Of a stretch of 64,000 nt of DNA, positions 47,320 through 58,400 are shown one piece after another. The notes beneath the pieces were generated by a model. It searched no databases and had not been told where the DNA came from. It worked only from the letters and a program-made list of their open reading frames with translations. Made by a program: the position numbers and the translations under genes. The stretch is from Lineus longissimus (taxonomy: Eukaryota > Nemertea > Pilidiophora > Heteronemertea > Lineidae), in the NCBI RefSeq assembly GCF_910592395.1, contig NC_088311.1, forward strand, positions 21,980,646-22,044,645, given 5' to 3'. The stretch's first letter is position 1, and the number at the start of each line of letters is the position of its first letter.

Positions 47320-47518
47320 AGTGTAATTAGACTCTCCGGGCAGGTCATTTCATCATCCTATACTCATAGTTACTGATACGGTGAGGGACGTGGCAGGTCC
47401 ACTGCAGCGTCCGGAGTGTAAGTGTAATTCGACTCCTATATGCCAACCATTTCGTCATCCTGATCGTCTGCATGGACGAAAGGACGAGGCCGGTCGACAG
47501 CGTCCAGAGTGTTAAGCG
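47320..47518 (+). repeat. Dispersed repeat family B, two copies in tandem
   Basis: Two adjacent units, 47320-47420 and 47421-47518. Each begins gtgtaatt(a/c)gactc, has a tttcatcatcc or tttcgtcatcc element, and ends gcgtccggagtgt or gcgtccagagtgt. The second contains ggacgaggccggtcgacagc. Confidence 0.55.
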
Positions 47519-47964
47519 TAATATGATCGTCCAAAAGATAGGCTTCGTCTCGTCAAACTTTCTCACAGCAGAATCTATAGGCTGCCAGTTCTGAAGAGAA
47601 ACAACTCATACTTTCGGACAGAAAAATCAAAAGTTGTTTGCTATCTTTTATCAGGTTTGTCAAAGGCTGGGCATGGCTTTATGACAGCTGACAAACCCCA
47701 TCAGGCACTGGCATTATTTCCTTACAAATCATCTTTCTGTAGAAACAGATACATGTAGTATTCAATATGATTTCTAAACCGACACTGTCGTAAATATCAC
47801 TTTGAAAAAAGCCCAGCTTGAACAAATATTCGGTGGTCGTCCTTCGCAGGGGGCTCTCCCTCTCTGTCCCATCTCACATTGCCTTAGAAATACTGCAAAG
47901 CCCGTTTGTGCGAGTTGGATTGTAAAGGCACGGCTGAGAAAAGGCACGGCTTATTAACTTATTC

Positions 47965-48066
47965 CATCATGGATTACACTCCGCCGGCTGCAGTGAACCG
48001 GCCTCGTCCTGTCGCCATCGAGAGGCGATCAGGCTGACGAAATGGACCGCATGGGAGTCCATCATG
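47965..48066 (-). repeat. Dispersed repeat family B, minus-strand copy with flanking direct repeats
   Basis: The reverse complement reads ggactcccatgcggtccatt, tcgtcagcctgatcgcctc, ggacgaggccggttcactgc and ggagtgtaat. It is bounded on both sides by tccatcatgga, a probable 10-11 bp target duplication, which argues that the unit is a mobile element about 90 bp long. Confidence 0.55.
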
Positions 48067-49360
48067 GAACAGAACCTTGACCAGAAGTTGGCAATATTTG
48101 GCCCATAAACTAGACTTCATAGTGATCGTGCAATAAAAATCGATCTAAGTCCAGAGGTACATGTATATATATAAGGCTATGAATCTTTCTTGCCATATAT
48201 ACCAGTAGCCAATGATTCAGGAGTCGCTGATTCCAGATCAAAACAATACGCTTGTCTATCGTCTGCTAGTTCAAACTTACTCGAGGACGCCGGATTTATT
48301 ATGATGAAGTGACAACAAACACAAAGTAATTCTAAAACGTATATTCATTACACATTGAAATGTTATAGAATAACTTGAGGGAAAGTTTGTAAAGGCTTAG
48401 CTAGGCTTTACTGGACAACTTGTTAAATCCATGCAAACATTCAGTAGGCCCTTTGAAGTGTAATGTGTAGGCTTTGACGGAAAGCCTTCTAGGCAGTGGT
48501 TGCTGATTTAAGGTAACGAGTGTAAGTGATCATTTATAAACTACCAGACGACTCTTTTCCTTGGAATTATGCCTCGTGGGAATTTCCCGAGGATGCAAAG
48601 ATGATTCCTGAATTGCTTCATTGAAAAGTTGAACCTCAAAGGGAAATTACAGGTTGGAGCCAGGTAGGTCAGACTAAACCTTACACGAAGTTGCCAATAG
48701 GGGTCACTCCGGTCTATATCCGTGATAGCAAGCATATTGATTTAGATAGTCTGCTACCAAAAGGATGCATTTCTTTCTATCAAAGAATATTTTGAATTGT
48801 TTGTAACCATCATCAAATATATCTTGCCACATCAAAATCTACTCGTCCTATCACTAAACGTCTGTGACGTCATTAACATGTCATGGCCAAAAGGAGAAAT
48901 AAAGTTCTTTGGCCTGACAACCTGTCTCCCCGGCAGATGATGAGCAGTTCAACGGTTTTGCTCCCCGCGGTTCAACTTAACAAAGCCACATACCATAAAG
49001 ATTGATAAACGTATCTTTATGATAACTAATCATTCTTCAAGCAAAAATCAAAATCAAAGCTGTGTCGTTGAATGAGTGCCACGTGAGAAACCGGGTGCGA
49101 TTAATGGACGACCACTGCTGCGAGATAAGCCGGGAACATAAGCAGATTACTTAAATCTCGAATTGATCTTACTTTTAATCGACATGAAATGAGTATATAA
49201 ACGATATACCAGTAGGATTAGAACATGGTAACCCCCATGGCTACTTCTATGACACTAATAAAAAGCTGCTGACACTAATGCCTAAGCCAGTTGGCGGACT
49301 AAGTAGGCCCCACGGAGGGTGCATGTTTTTTTATACAAGTGCCAGGTTTCTATCGATCTC

Positions 49361-49489
49361 GGCCCGGTTGTTCAAAACAAGTTTTTTCTCTAACGCTAAC
49401 TTAACTTAACTTAACTGAAGTGAAGGAGATAACGCTTTGTTAAGTTAACGCCAACGTTAGTGACAAGTTTGTTTTGAATAACCAGGCCC
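49361..49489. mobile_element. Palindromic MITE, GGCCCGGTTGTTCAAAAC type
   Basis: The left end ggcccggttgttcaaaacaa pairs with the right end cttgttttgaataaccaggcc-like sequence (ttgttttgaataaccaggcc). Inner arms aacgctaacttaac and gttaagttaacgccaacgtt also pair. The whole 129 bp could fold into one long hairpin. Confidence 0.75.
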
Positions 49490-49793
49490 TGCTGCTGAGG
49501 CCTATTACATATATCACGAAATAACATCATCTAGTTTCACTGATGTACGATCGGTTGATGATTTCTTCCGAAATCGAAGTCGAAATCGAGGCCAGGCCAT
49601 GATATGTGACGTCTTGGTGTCATCAACCGTCTCGGGAGGCATGCATGTTGTCCAAAAGGGAACAGGTGAGGCCTTTCTGGCTTTTTCCTGGTCTGGTTCT
49701 ACAGTACGAGTCTCTTGAAGACGGGGCACACATAATGATACACTCCCAGAGCAGTGGTGGCGTTCGGCATCCTCCTCGGTTGCCATCTGTCAG

Positions 49794-49869
49794 AAGACTC
49801 CTGGGGCAGTCCATTGCGTCATCCTAATTGGATCTCCTAAATGAGACCGGTCCATGGCGTCCGAAGTGT
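49794..49869 (+). repeat. Dispersed repeat family B, copy 5
   Basis: agactcctggggcagtccat, tgcgtcatcc, gatctcc, gaccggtccatggcgtccga, agtgt: same order as the copy at 18968-19058. Confidence 0.6.
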
Positions 49870-51050
49870 TTCTGTTAGCAGTAGCACCAAATTAGTTTGG
49901 ACTGATCACTAATGCAAGAAATGAAAGCTTGGCACACCAACTAAATCGTGGTTCGTTCCAATTATCTTAATCCTGAACTTTTTTTATACATGTGTTCTGA
50001 TTATAGCCTAAAGCAGATTATATACACAGTAGGCTTAACCGCTTACACTGTCAAAAGTCAACTTTAATTCAGTATTGAAGACTGCCTGTGATATTTGAAT
50101 CTGATAGCTGCTACTGCCATCATCACAATCATGATTTGATCGCATTTTGGGTTCACAGAAATTCACCAATCATTCTCGCGTTGTCAGTGAATGAAAAGGT
50201 ATCCATGGAAAAATAAACAACTATAAATATTAATTGGAATATCGCCCTGTTCTGTCATGTTATCGATTATTAAGTGACGAAAGGAAACAACATATTCAAT
50301 TAAAAATAACTCAAGCTGAGTTTCTTGTTGATACAATTTATTTTGAGAAAAATCGATTCTGTGCATTTAGTGCAATCGGGATTGTTAGAGTTCATATCTA
50401 ACTGGATATTCATATCCGATATTAACATCGTCGTGTGTGATTATACGACCAAAGGCTGAAGTGTTTTCATTGGAATATGTGCAGGAATATTGTGGTCTCT
50501 TGTTCAGCATCTTTGAGGGAGAAAATATTTCCTCACCGTTTTTGCCGCGGCTTCGTATTCGTCATTATGTGGTGGTAATTATCTTTATATCATAGAGTGA
50601 CCCTTTTTCGTTACCATTTTTACAAACTTTCCCGTCTTCATAGTCCTCAAACACTTCGTTTTGAAGGATTTATGATTGCTTCAGGATTTCAAGCTTGAGT
50701 TAAAATGCTGGTGCCTAATAGACTGGAATCATTATACAAATGGACTTTTAAAGAAACTTATGAAGGCATTCAGCCATGCACGACTGGTCTGAGATTTATA
50801 ACCAAACTCATTTGAACAGGGAATGAGAGTAGTATATGTAAAGATCCCTAATTGAAATTAATTGTGACATGTTCTTGTAGTAGACTAATAAATCAAACTT
50901 ATTATTGGTCCGTCCACCCTCAGATGATCTTCTTATAAAAGTGTTTGCCTTGTAAATATTAGGGAATATTTGAACCAAAACCACTAGACCTTCTAAGGAA
51001 TCCTGATCGGGACAGAACAAACGTTTTGAAACATTTCATGATAAAGAGTG

Positions 51051-51179
51051 ACATTGGGTGATATGAATAAAGACTAGTAAATGATTTTACTTCAGTTTTG
51101 TACAGAAAGGCCTAGTGTAAATGTACATGAGGTTTTCAGTAAAAGCAATTGCTAGTCTTTATTCATATCACCCATTGTC
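51051..51179. mobile_element. 129-bp palindromic MITE, GGGTGATATGAATAAAG family, copy 1
   Basis: The left arm attgggtgatatgaataaag and right arm ctttattcatatcacccatt are perfect inverses over about 20 bp and extend, with mismatches, to about 40 bp. The middle reads cttcagttttgtacagaaag and gcctagtgtaaatgtacatg. A second copy is at 62175-62302. Confidence 0.88.
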
Positions 51180-51294
51180 ATGCTCACTTCCAAGGAAGGT
51201 AACATGGCGCTTTAGACTACAGACAGCCCATATAGCCCAATAAGTCCAATCCCGAACTTAAAGAAGCCAGTTATAGGTGAGGTTGTCCCTCTAG

Positions 51295-51515
51295 TTAAGG
51301 GTTGATCACAAGCACCACCATTTTGGTGAACACTTGACACGCTAACACAAGTAGAACTCTCTCAAAATGAAGTGAACGCCAATTTCAAGGATGGGAGTAA
51401 GTTCTGCCGAAAACAAGAAACCGACTACTACCATTGTAATTGAGATTCACTTCGTTTTGAAAGAGTTGTAATTTACTTCTAGCCAAAATGGTGGTGTCTA
51501 TGGTCAACCTTTAAA
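51295..51515. mobile_element. 221-bp palindromic MITE, GGTTGACCACCATTTTGGC family
   Basis: The left arm (gggttgatcacaagcaccac, cattttggtgaac, tctctcaaaatgaagtgaac) pairs with the right arm (ttcacttcgttttgaaagag, gccaaaatggtggtgtctat, ggtcaacc). The arms meet around 51410. A related fragment lies at 40838-41010. Confidence 0.75.
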
Positions 51516-52563
51516 GGAACTCAACAATCTCCGAGCCTTGTTTGTCAAGATGCAGACAGCATTGATCTGATGTGTTATATACTTGCACACACTTCTGTGT
51601 GTAGATGGGAAGCTTTTCCCATCTCAGGAATCTTCGCACATTAACTTACCATTCTTATTTGTCTTCTCATTACAGACTAGAGTGAGGCTGAAGTGATTGT
51701 TGGTTCAAATATTCTTGATACGTCCTTTGCCTCATTCGATTCAATTAGGATGATGCAATGGACAGCCTCGGGAGTCTAGAACAGATTGGATAGAAGACTT
51801 CTGATGAGGAAGCCACTGGTTAGGAGATGTGACTGATCCATTCGAATTTGACAATTTGACAAAGCCCAGGGATATTTGTACCAGTATCTTTTGGAGTAAA
51901 AACACTTTCACAACTGTGTAGCATGTAAGGACAGAACTAAGGAACAACCACGTCCAAGGCAAATGAAAGACAAACTGGGGATAAAACTTGACACACTTAA
52001 ATCAGGGATGATTAGTAAGTAGATAGTAGGTTCTCTGGGCAATAGGCTGGTCTGACCATGGGGTTAGGGTGCTCATCTCAAGTATAGGTTGAACTCAATT
52101 GTTGACTAAGCTTAAGCCTTTTGGCAGGGGTCAGGAGGGCAATCCTAGATGAAACTTTGATGGCTAGATGTGCATTTTCATGACATCTAGTAATAAGAAC
52201 CAATGTCTTTCTAGGCTGTTAAAAAGTTACCCTTTGAGAAGCGGTCCTCCTTTGCTATTTTGGTGGGGGTGTTGTGGTTGTGGTGGTGGTAGCCACGGAT
52301 ACACAGGAGAGGGTCATTGGGACAGGACAAAACTTCCCCTTGTCCTTCATGACGTCTTTTACACCATATTGCCCCCCCCCCATGGGGTCCTCAAGCTGGT
52401 ACCATGAGGTTCTCAGTGCCTCGGAGGTAGCTAATGGATCCAAGGGCGAGCGACATTGCTTGCAGTTGGCATTGTGTTTGTGATAAGGATAGATGCAGAC
52501 TGTAATTTGCTTTATTTTGATTCCAGGTCATGTCCTCCGCTATGAGAATCAGGCACGGAAGGG
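51516..52563 (+). other. Upstream region of the 768-aa gene
   Basis: No coding exon seen. ttgattccag ending about 52527 is a good acceptor, and an in-frame TGA at 52543 precedes the start at 52564, so the last about 36 bp are probably the 3' part of a 5' non-coding region spliced from an exon I cannot place. Confidence 0.35.
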
Positions 52564-54870
52564 ATGAGAAGCCTTGACAATACATCATCATTAATATTGC
52601 CAGAATATCTCCACACCAAGATGGAGCAATCTTGTCCCTACTCAGCACTCGCAAACTACCAATCCCTCAAACTTGCCCAAGGTGTCCAACAAAAACACCT
52701 TGGAGCTGGAAAATTACTTTCAAGACGTTCTATCAGAGCACAAGCACAGCAGAACCGCATATCGTCTGCAAGTAGAGAAATACCAGACGTTTTCAATAAC
52801 CTCAGAGTTCTGAAGGATCAAACATTTCTGACAAACATTCTGACACCAACGAAGAGTCAGACTTCAAAACTGCCCAATGGTCTTATCGACTCTTCGCCGC
52901 TGAAATCAACAAATATTTCTTCTTTCAAAGACTTTCGAGACCAACAAGGTCCTTGTTCAAATCTTGTGGTTGATGATGACATTACTAATATCAGCTCCAA
53001 TGGACGACAAAATAGCAGGTCACCTACCAGGATTAAAGTTTTCACGCCAACCCCAAAGGGGAGTGAGCGTTATCATAGTAAAAAGGGACGGCGATCGAAT
53101 AGTGCCTATAACGGAAGGGATAAAAACAAAACTTCAGCAGATGCAATACAGGGCTTGACCACTGAACCTCATCCGCTGGATGCGCAAGCTACTGTGATTG
53201 GCTCCGAGAAATATAGGATGGTGCAAATTGGCCTGCAAAACAATGCTAAGATAGGTGATGTGATGACCGAGATAGATCGTTTGACTGCACACCCAGGTAT
53301 CGTGTCATCTCAAGGGCAGACGTTACTACCAGAGATAAACACTGAAGGTGCTGACACTTACGAGTCGTTTATCACTACATTCAGCCGGGATGCTGGTAAT
53401 TACACACATACCATGGCTGTGACTGATTTCGCATCCCGTAAAGGTGTTCTTCCACGGGCCTCACCCCTCCACGCTCATTACGAACGCAATGAAGCAATGA
53501 AAGCAGAAGAGGGCCAAAGGGATTCGGAGTTTCCTAAAAAGCTTGGGCGACAGGTTGGTCGGAATGGTAAGCTTGATTTCCGATACATGAAGAGGTACAA
53601 CTCAGAAACGCTGAAAGTACCTGAAGTCCCATCTTGTCTGCGGCGAACACGCAAACCAATATGGCACGCTGAGACCAGTAAACAAACACGACCAGATCGA
53701 CCAAGCTCAACACAAAGTGACAGTTCAATGAGAGCGCGTGTATCTTCTGTTCAAAAACCAGATTTGGTGGCCATTCCACCTGAAATGGAGTTTTATAGGT
53801 ACAAAGTTCCCTCTCCGTTCAATCAAGATGTTCCGCTCACCTACAAGTCTACCAAGCCTATCAATGACAATGGCGCTCATGATGTCGAGCCAATCAAAAT
53901 CAAGGTACCCACAATGGCAGCTTTCATGAGCGACCAATCAAGTCGGGAAACCGGATCAGAATATTCAAAAGAATCGAGGTCCAATTCTGCAAATGTCTCA
54001 GATACACCGTCAAAGGGTAAACAAGCTGAAAGAGCAGATCTGCAGATTGTGGGTGTCACCTTCAGCCCATCATCTGGAGATATTGGTGACAATAGACTTA
54101 ATGATCAGTTAGATGATGAAAATGAAGAAGTACTTGAGGGACAGACGAGTGTAGGTCTGAATAATCTCAAAAATAACTCAAATGGATTGTCGTCTGCGTC
54201 CAATAGAACAACTCGGTCTCATCAGAGGTCAAATTCGCGGCCTACTTCTCAGATGTCGAAAAAGTCTCATCTGAACTCGCAGCCAAAGTCATGTGATCCA
54301 AGCCTGGACATTCGCTCAGTTCAAATCAGTTCCCGCAGTTCAACACCAAGGACAAAACCCACAAGAACACCATCACCAGTCCGAACAGTTGATCACCCAG
54401 ATTGGTCAGGCGAGACGAGGGATGTGGGAGAAAATTACAATTCTGAAGACTCTGAAAGAGACAAGGATGATATGAATTCGGATGAGTTAACTGTAACTAA
54501 AGTGAATGATGTAGATAACATCAACAACACTAGTGATGTAAACATCGCTGATGATGTAGACAATGAAGTCACTCAAGTTGGTGATAATTTGTTCAATCAA
54601 TCTTCAGAAAATGTCGCCGAAAATCTGTCAAATAACAATGTACACAAATCTTTAGGTAGTGCTAAGAATCCAAAGATGCCTAATGCTATGTTCGACATGA
54701 ATGCTTATGATGGATTCCAACACAGCAAGTTCAGGCGAGACACGGACTCCAGGAGGTCAAACCGAGTGGTTTATAATGATGAAACAAAGGTCAAATACCT
54801 GAAGGTCAAGGTCGGAGAACCTGGTTCAGGAAATAAGGGGTTGGAAGACGGGGTTGGGTTTCAAAGTTAA
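52564..54870 (+). CDS. Large single-exon protein of unknown function, 768 aa
   Basis: An uninterrupted 768-codon frame, far longer than chance in this composition, with ATG at 52564 after an upstream in-frame stop (52543) and a G at -3. I do not recognise the product. It is hydrophilic, rich in Ser, Asn, Asp, Arg and Thr, with no signal peptide or membrane helix, so mostly disordered. Segments that look less disordered and more conserved are about 215-240 (YRMVQIGLQNNAKIGDV), 305-375 (LHAHYERNEAMKAEEGQ ... LDFRYMKRYNSETLKVPEVP) and 405-450 (IPPEMEFYRYKVPSPFNQD). A Ser/Arg-Pro stretch lies near 600-620 (TKPTRTPSPVR), an Asp/Asn-rich acidic part near 635-700, and a basic end (KVKYLKVKVGEP). There are no transposon hallmarks. 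A cytoskeletal, ciliary or nuclear scaffold is possible but only a guess. An AATAAA lies at 55134-55139. Confidence 0.85.
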   Translation: MRSLDNTSSLILPEYLHTKMEQSCPYSALANYQSLKLAQGVQQKHLGAGKLLSRRSIRAQAQQNRISSASREIPDVFNNLRVLKDQTFLTNILTPTKSQTSKLPNGLIDSSPLKSTNISSFKDFRDQQGPCSNLVVDDDITNISSNGRQNSRSPTRIKVFTPTPKGSERYHSKKGRRSNSAYNGRDKNKTSADAIQGLTTEPHPLDAQATVIGSEKYRMVQIGLQNNAKIGDVMTEIDRLTAHPGIVSSQGQTLLPEINTEGADTYESFITTFSRDAGNYTHTMAVTDFASRKGVLPRASPLHAHYERNEAMKAEEGQRDSEFPKKLGRQVGRNGKLDFRYMKRYNSETLKVPEVPSCLRRTRKPIWHAETSKQTRPDRPSSTQSDSSMRARVSSVQKPDLVAIPPEMEFYRYKVPSPFNQDVPLTYKSTKPINDNGAHDVEPIKIKVPTMAAFMSDQSSRETGSEYSKESRSNSANVSDTPSKGKQAERADLQIVGVTFSPSSGDIGDNRLNDQLDDENEEVLEGQTSVGLNNLKNNSNGLSSASNRTTRSHQRSNSRPTSQMSKKSHLNSQPKSCDPSLDIRSVQISSRSSTPRTKPTRTPSPVRTVDHPDWSGETRDVGENYNSEDSERDKDDMNSDELTVTKVNDVDNINNTSDVNIADDVDNEVTQVGDNLFNQSSENVAENLSNNNVHKSLGSAKNPKMPNAMFDMNAYDGFQHSKFRRDTDSRRSNRVVYNDETKVKYLKVKVGEPGSGNKGLEDGVGFQS

Positions 54871-55133
54871 ACTTTGCCGATAAAATGCGGTTATCTGGTT
54901 GATACAAAAGCATAGTGTACAACGTGTAGGGTCAAGTAAATGATTTAACAGCAATTGCTCCAGTTGGTTTATTTTGCAATAGGTTCCCAACAAGTCAGCA
55001 CCCTCAACGACTAAAAAGCATCAGGTTCCACTAAGTTGACTATTAACATGCCACAAGTCAGCATTGAAGCGATGCCAAGTGTCAATGTGTAGAGATTTTC
55101 TTGAGTTGATCAATGGCAGCATGATTCATCGGT

Positions 55134-55139
55134 AATAAA
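55134..55139 (+). terminator. Candidate poly(A) signal of the 768-aa gene
   Basis: AATAAA about 265 nt after the stop codon. The opposite-strand gene has its own candidate signal 33 bp away. Confidence 0.5.
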
Positions 55140-55171
55140 ATTTAGTCTAGAAATTCCCTTTGAAATACTTA

Positions 55172-55177
55172 TTTATT
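55172..55177 (-). terminator. Candidate poly(A) signal of the Mpv17-like gene
   Basis: TTTATT on the + strand (AATAAA on minus), about 300 nt past the stop at 55473. The two convergent transcripts would overlap by a few tens of bases. Confidence 0.45.
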
Positions 55178-55297
55178 TTGACATCAAATATATTTGGAGG
55201 AAGAAAAGTTCCAGCTTTTTGCATTGATATACATTTCTCACGAGCACTGTACCTGTTTAATAAAACAGGGCAAGTTTACAGTTTTAGGAGACAGTTA

Positions 55298-55436
55298 CAG
55301 GGGCGTAGCGAGGGGGGGGGGGCAGACCCAGAGGTCACCAAAAAAATGTGTTCATGACCATGATTTTGGCCCACAAATTGCAAAAAGTGTCATTCTGCCC
55401 CCCCCCCCCAAGACCAAACTGCTAGCTACATCTCTG
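55298..55436. mobile_element. Short hAT-like element, CAGGGGCGTAGCGA ends, with G/C tracts
   Basis: Left end caggggcgtagcgagggggg; degenerate right end ctagctacatctctg, inverse of the left. Inside, gggggggggcaga faces tctgccccccccc, adding a strong GC inverted repeat. About 139 bp. It lies in the 3' UTR side of the Mpv17-like gene. Confidence 0.5.
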
Positions 55437-55472
55437 TTTCCATCCTAAGCCATTGAGAGAATCCTGCCCCCG

Positions 55473-58400
55473 TCATCTAGTCTGGAATCGTTGACCTGAG
55501 TCAACTGTAGGCCTCTGAATGGAGTTCTCATCAATGTCATCTATCAGTACAGGGTCAGTATTGCTGTCTTCTGCTCCCTTGTCATCTTTCACATCCTCAA
55601 AACCAGACGCTTCATCAACCACAGTCTTTTTCACTAAGTGAACATCTCCTGCAGTCCCTCGAACTCGATCTCCCTCTTGGTCACTTTCTTCAGCCTCGAG
55701 TATTGAACTTCCTTCCGTTGGATTGCCTGATTTGTCTTTATCAGCTTCGGACTGGTCATAGTTGATATAAACCTTAAACATATAAATGTAAATCAGACCA
55801 GGCAAAGTAACGTCGAGGAGACGTTTCACCCACTCTTGAATGCAAGACTCTCATGTCCAACATCCAATGTCTCTGCAATTGGACCATCTCAATCTTCCTG
55901 GTAGCATTTACTCAAGAATGACATTTCAAAACATTATCAAAGCAATTAATTGTAATAGGTCTCCATAAAACTTTTATTGAGTCATTTAACTGTTAAAAGA
56001 CTCAATCTGCTTCAGATGTGGTGGCAATGCATTCCAAAGCTTTATCACAAGCAGTAACTTTCGGGAATTGTTTCCACCCGTGGTAGGAGCTTAGTGTGCT
56101 CTGGCTTCTTGTCTTGGCCTCTGAAGTGGAAGCTAAGGATAGTGGCCCTGCACGGCATTGAAAGCGAAGGTTAACATTTCGAACTTGATGCGTCGTAATT
56201 GTTGGACCAGGAGCCAATGAAGGGTTGTATAAAACAGGCTACATCTACAGTAGAACCAATCATTTTAGGACACCCTCGGGACTGACAAGTGCTGTCCTTC
56301 TAGGTCAAATTGAATGGAAAGAACCAATTTGGGACCAAAACTAGTATCCTTGATAGAGAGGTGTCCGCTAAGGGAGGTTCCGCTGTACTTACATGATGGA
56401 AGTATGAGAGGAGGACGTCATCGTAGACCATTGAGAGAGCACCCAAGTAAAGAAGCCTGTACTGAGGTGGAATGAAGGCAAAGTTGAACGTCTGTCCACC
56501 GCCCCAGAATATTATCTGAAACTGCAAACAGGAGAGCGCATCAGGCAAGGTCGTGCCATCAAGAGGAATAGCAGCTCGTTGTTACCCAAATTCCCACTTA
56601 GTATGTGTTATCATTTCTGAAAATATTACAACCCCCGAGTCCACACCATTGAGCAGTTAACTTAAATGCACACTGCACCTGCAAAACTGCGCTTTGAAGT
56701 TGGCAGTCATCATCAGGCAAGCATAACCGCTTGGGTTAGTGCAAAATATTGTTGCAGTCAAAATCACATAATCAATCGGCATTCTCAGCTGCCGTTTCGG
56801 TGTCACAGCCATCTCTTGGGTTGATACTATAAAATTTGGAGGCAGTCAAAAACACCTTTCATCTTTAATTTGAGGTGTTTTACAAAAGAAAGTGATTCCT
56901 CATTGTTGGTATTTGTTGTCTCTCCAAACACCACTAGGGGGAGCTGTCACTTTGCACAAAACCTTGGCTGCTGCATCAGTCTGACCATCATTTTAGCTCC
57001 ACCTTCGAGGTGTTTGGTAAGACAACCAATACCTCTAGTTCGATACCATTATACCTCAACTATAAAAATATAGGTTACTTAAAAGATATTAGGAGCAACT
57101 TACTGCATACATGGGACCAATTGCTTTAGTCACACCACCAATGCTCTCACGGAGGGAACAACCTTCTAACAATTTAAGACCTACAGTAGAAGATAAAGAA
57201 AACAAATGATAAATTCAGCATCAGATGCAGTATCTGATCTATGGGGTCATGTGTACCAGTAGTATCAAGGATACAGCTCAAGTGGTTTAGTAACAGGCCA
57301 CTCACACGAATGGTTCACAGACAACGACTAAGGACAGCACTCACCATACTACCAGCAAGCTAGCTGAAGAGCAGGTGGTAAAAAATAGACAGTTTTTAGC
57401 ATCTCGGGCATCATAGTGATCCTATAAATCATCCTAATGCCTATCATCAATTTTGATACATACATTTGAAACATGAGAAATGAAAAGGGCTTCACAGGTC
57501 TTCCTACCTCCAATGAACACTGCAATAAATACAGGTGCCATCACAATTGAGTCTAAGAAGACCTTTTTAACCACCGTCCTCATATTCGTCTTCGGAAAAC
57601 GCTTGTCCAGCCACGCATACCACTTCAACCCGATGGCACAAATTACAACTCCTATTTTGACCATTCGACCTGAAAAAGGAAATTTAGTGCCGTTTTAGGT
57701 CACTGGTTTTGGTCCCAAATTGGATATTTACGTTATTTACTCTGCAGCATAAAGCACACAGGATCACACTCCCATGGCTACAAGACTTTCGGCTGCAGCC
57801 AAAGCTGTGGGGAACTGTTGAAGACCTCGAGCGAACACTGCCGATTTTGTCCGCACATGACCTGAAGATATGATGCCAAGGTTACGTAACGTCTGAATGC
57901 AGAAGAAGAAGAAGTAGAACTCCCATGGATAGGATGCTTATCTACCGCAGATCAACTTCCCATTCTAGACTTAACGCATGTTGCAGCAACAAAAATCGCT
58001 TCTTTGCACAGTTTTATCATCCAGAGAATCATTGCGTAATCAGGAGTGTACGCACTGAACTTTGGGGTTTGGCTCTAACAAGGCTCCAATGAAACGGCCA
58101 GGGGCCATTGTGCTCACCGTATACATCTTTTATTAGGCAGGATCATGCTTAGTTTAGAGGTGAATATGGTGAACACAATCAGGCATGAAGACTTTTTTTA
58201 GATGTGTATTGATGTCAAGTAATAAGACAGGGCAGTATATATAAGTTTATGATCCAACCAATAATTGTCTATGACATCAACAAGATCAATATCGTGTGAT
58301 TGCTAAGAGTCCCTGCAATAAAAAATTCATCGAAAAAAAGTCATTAATAAGCGAGATATTGCACGTCCTACTTTTTCAGTTTTGACCCCCTGGTGGACAA

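Larger units (their letters stand above)
45086..51050. other. Repeat-rich desert
   Basis: No coding exon supported. Contains family-B repeats (listed), a third gagacccctattggc repeat copy on the minus strand (48640-48735), a palindromic MITE at 49361-49489, and scattered tacatgtac words. Two E2F-like words (ttttcccgcgcg near 47033 and ggcgcgaaaac at 47221) lie about 190 bp apart without an attached gene. Confidence 0.4.

Noticed and set aside
46950-47326. Possible first exon or promoter with E2F-like words
   Set aside because: A gtaagt donor-like word at about 46979 and two E2F-like words are present, but no coding exon could be linked; reported only as a note in the desert entry.
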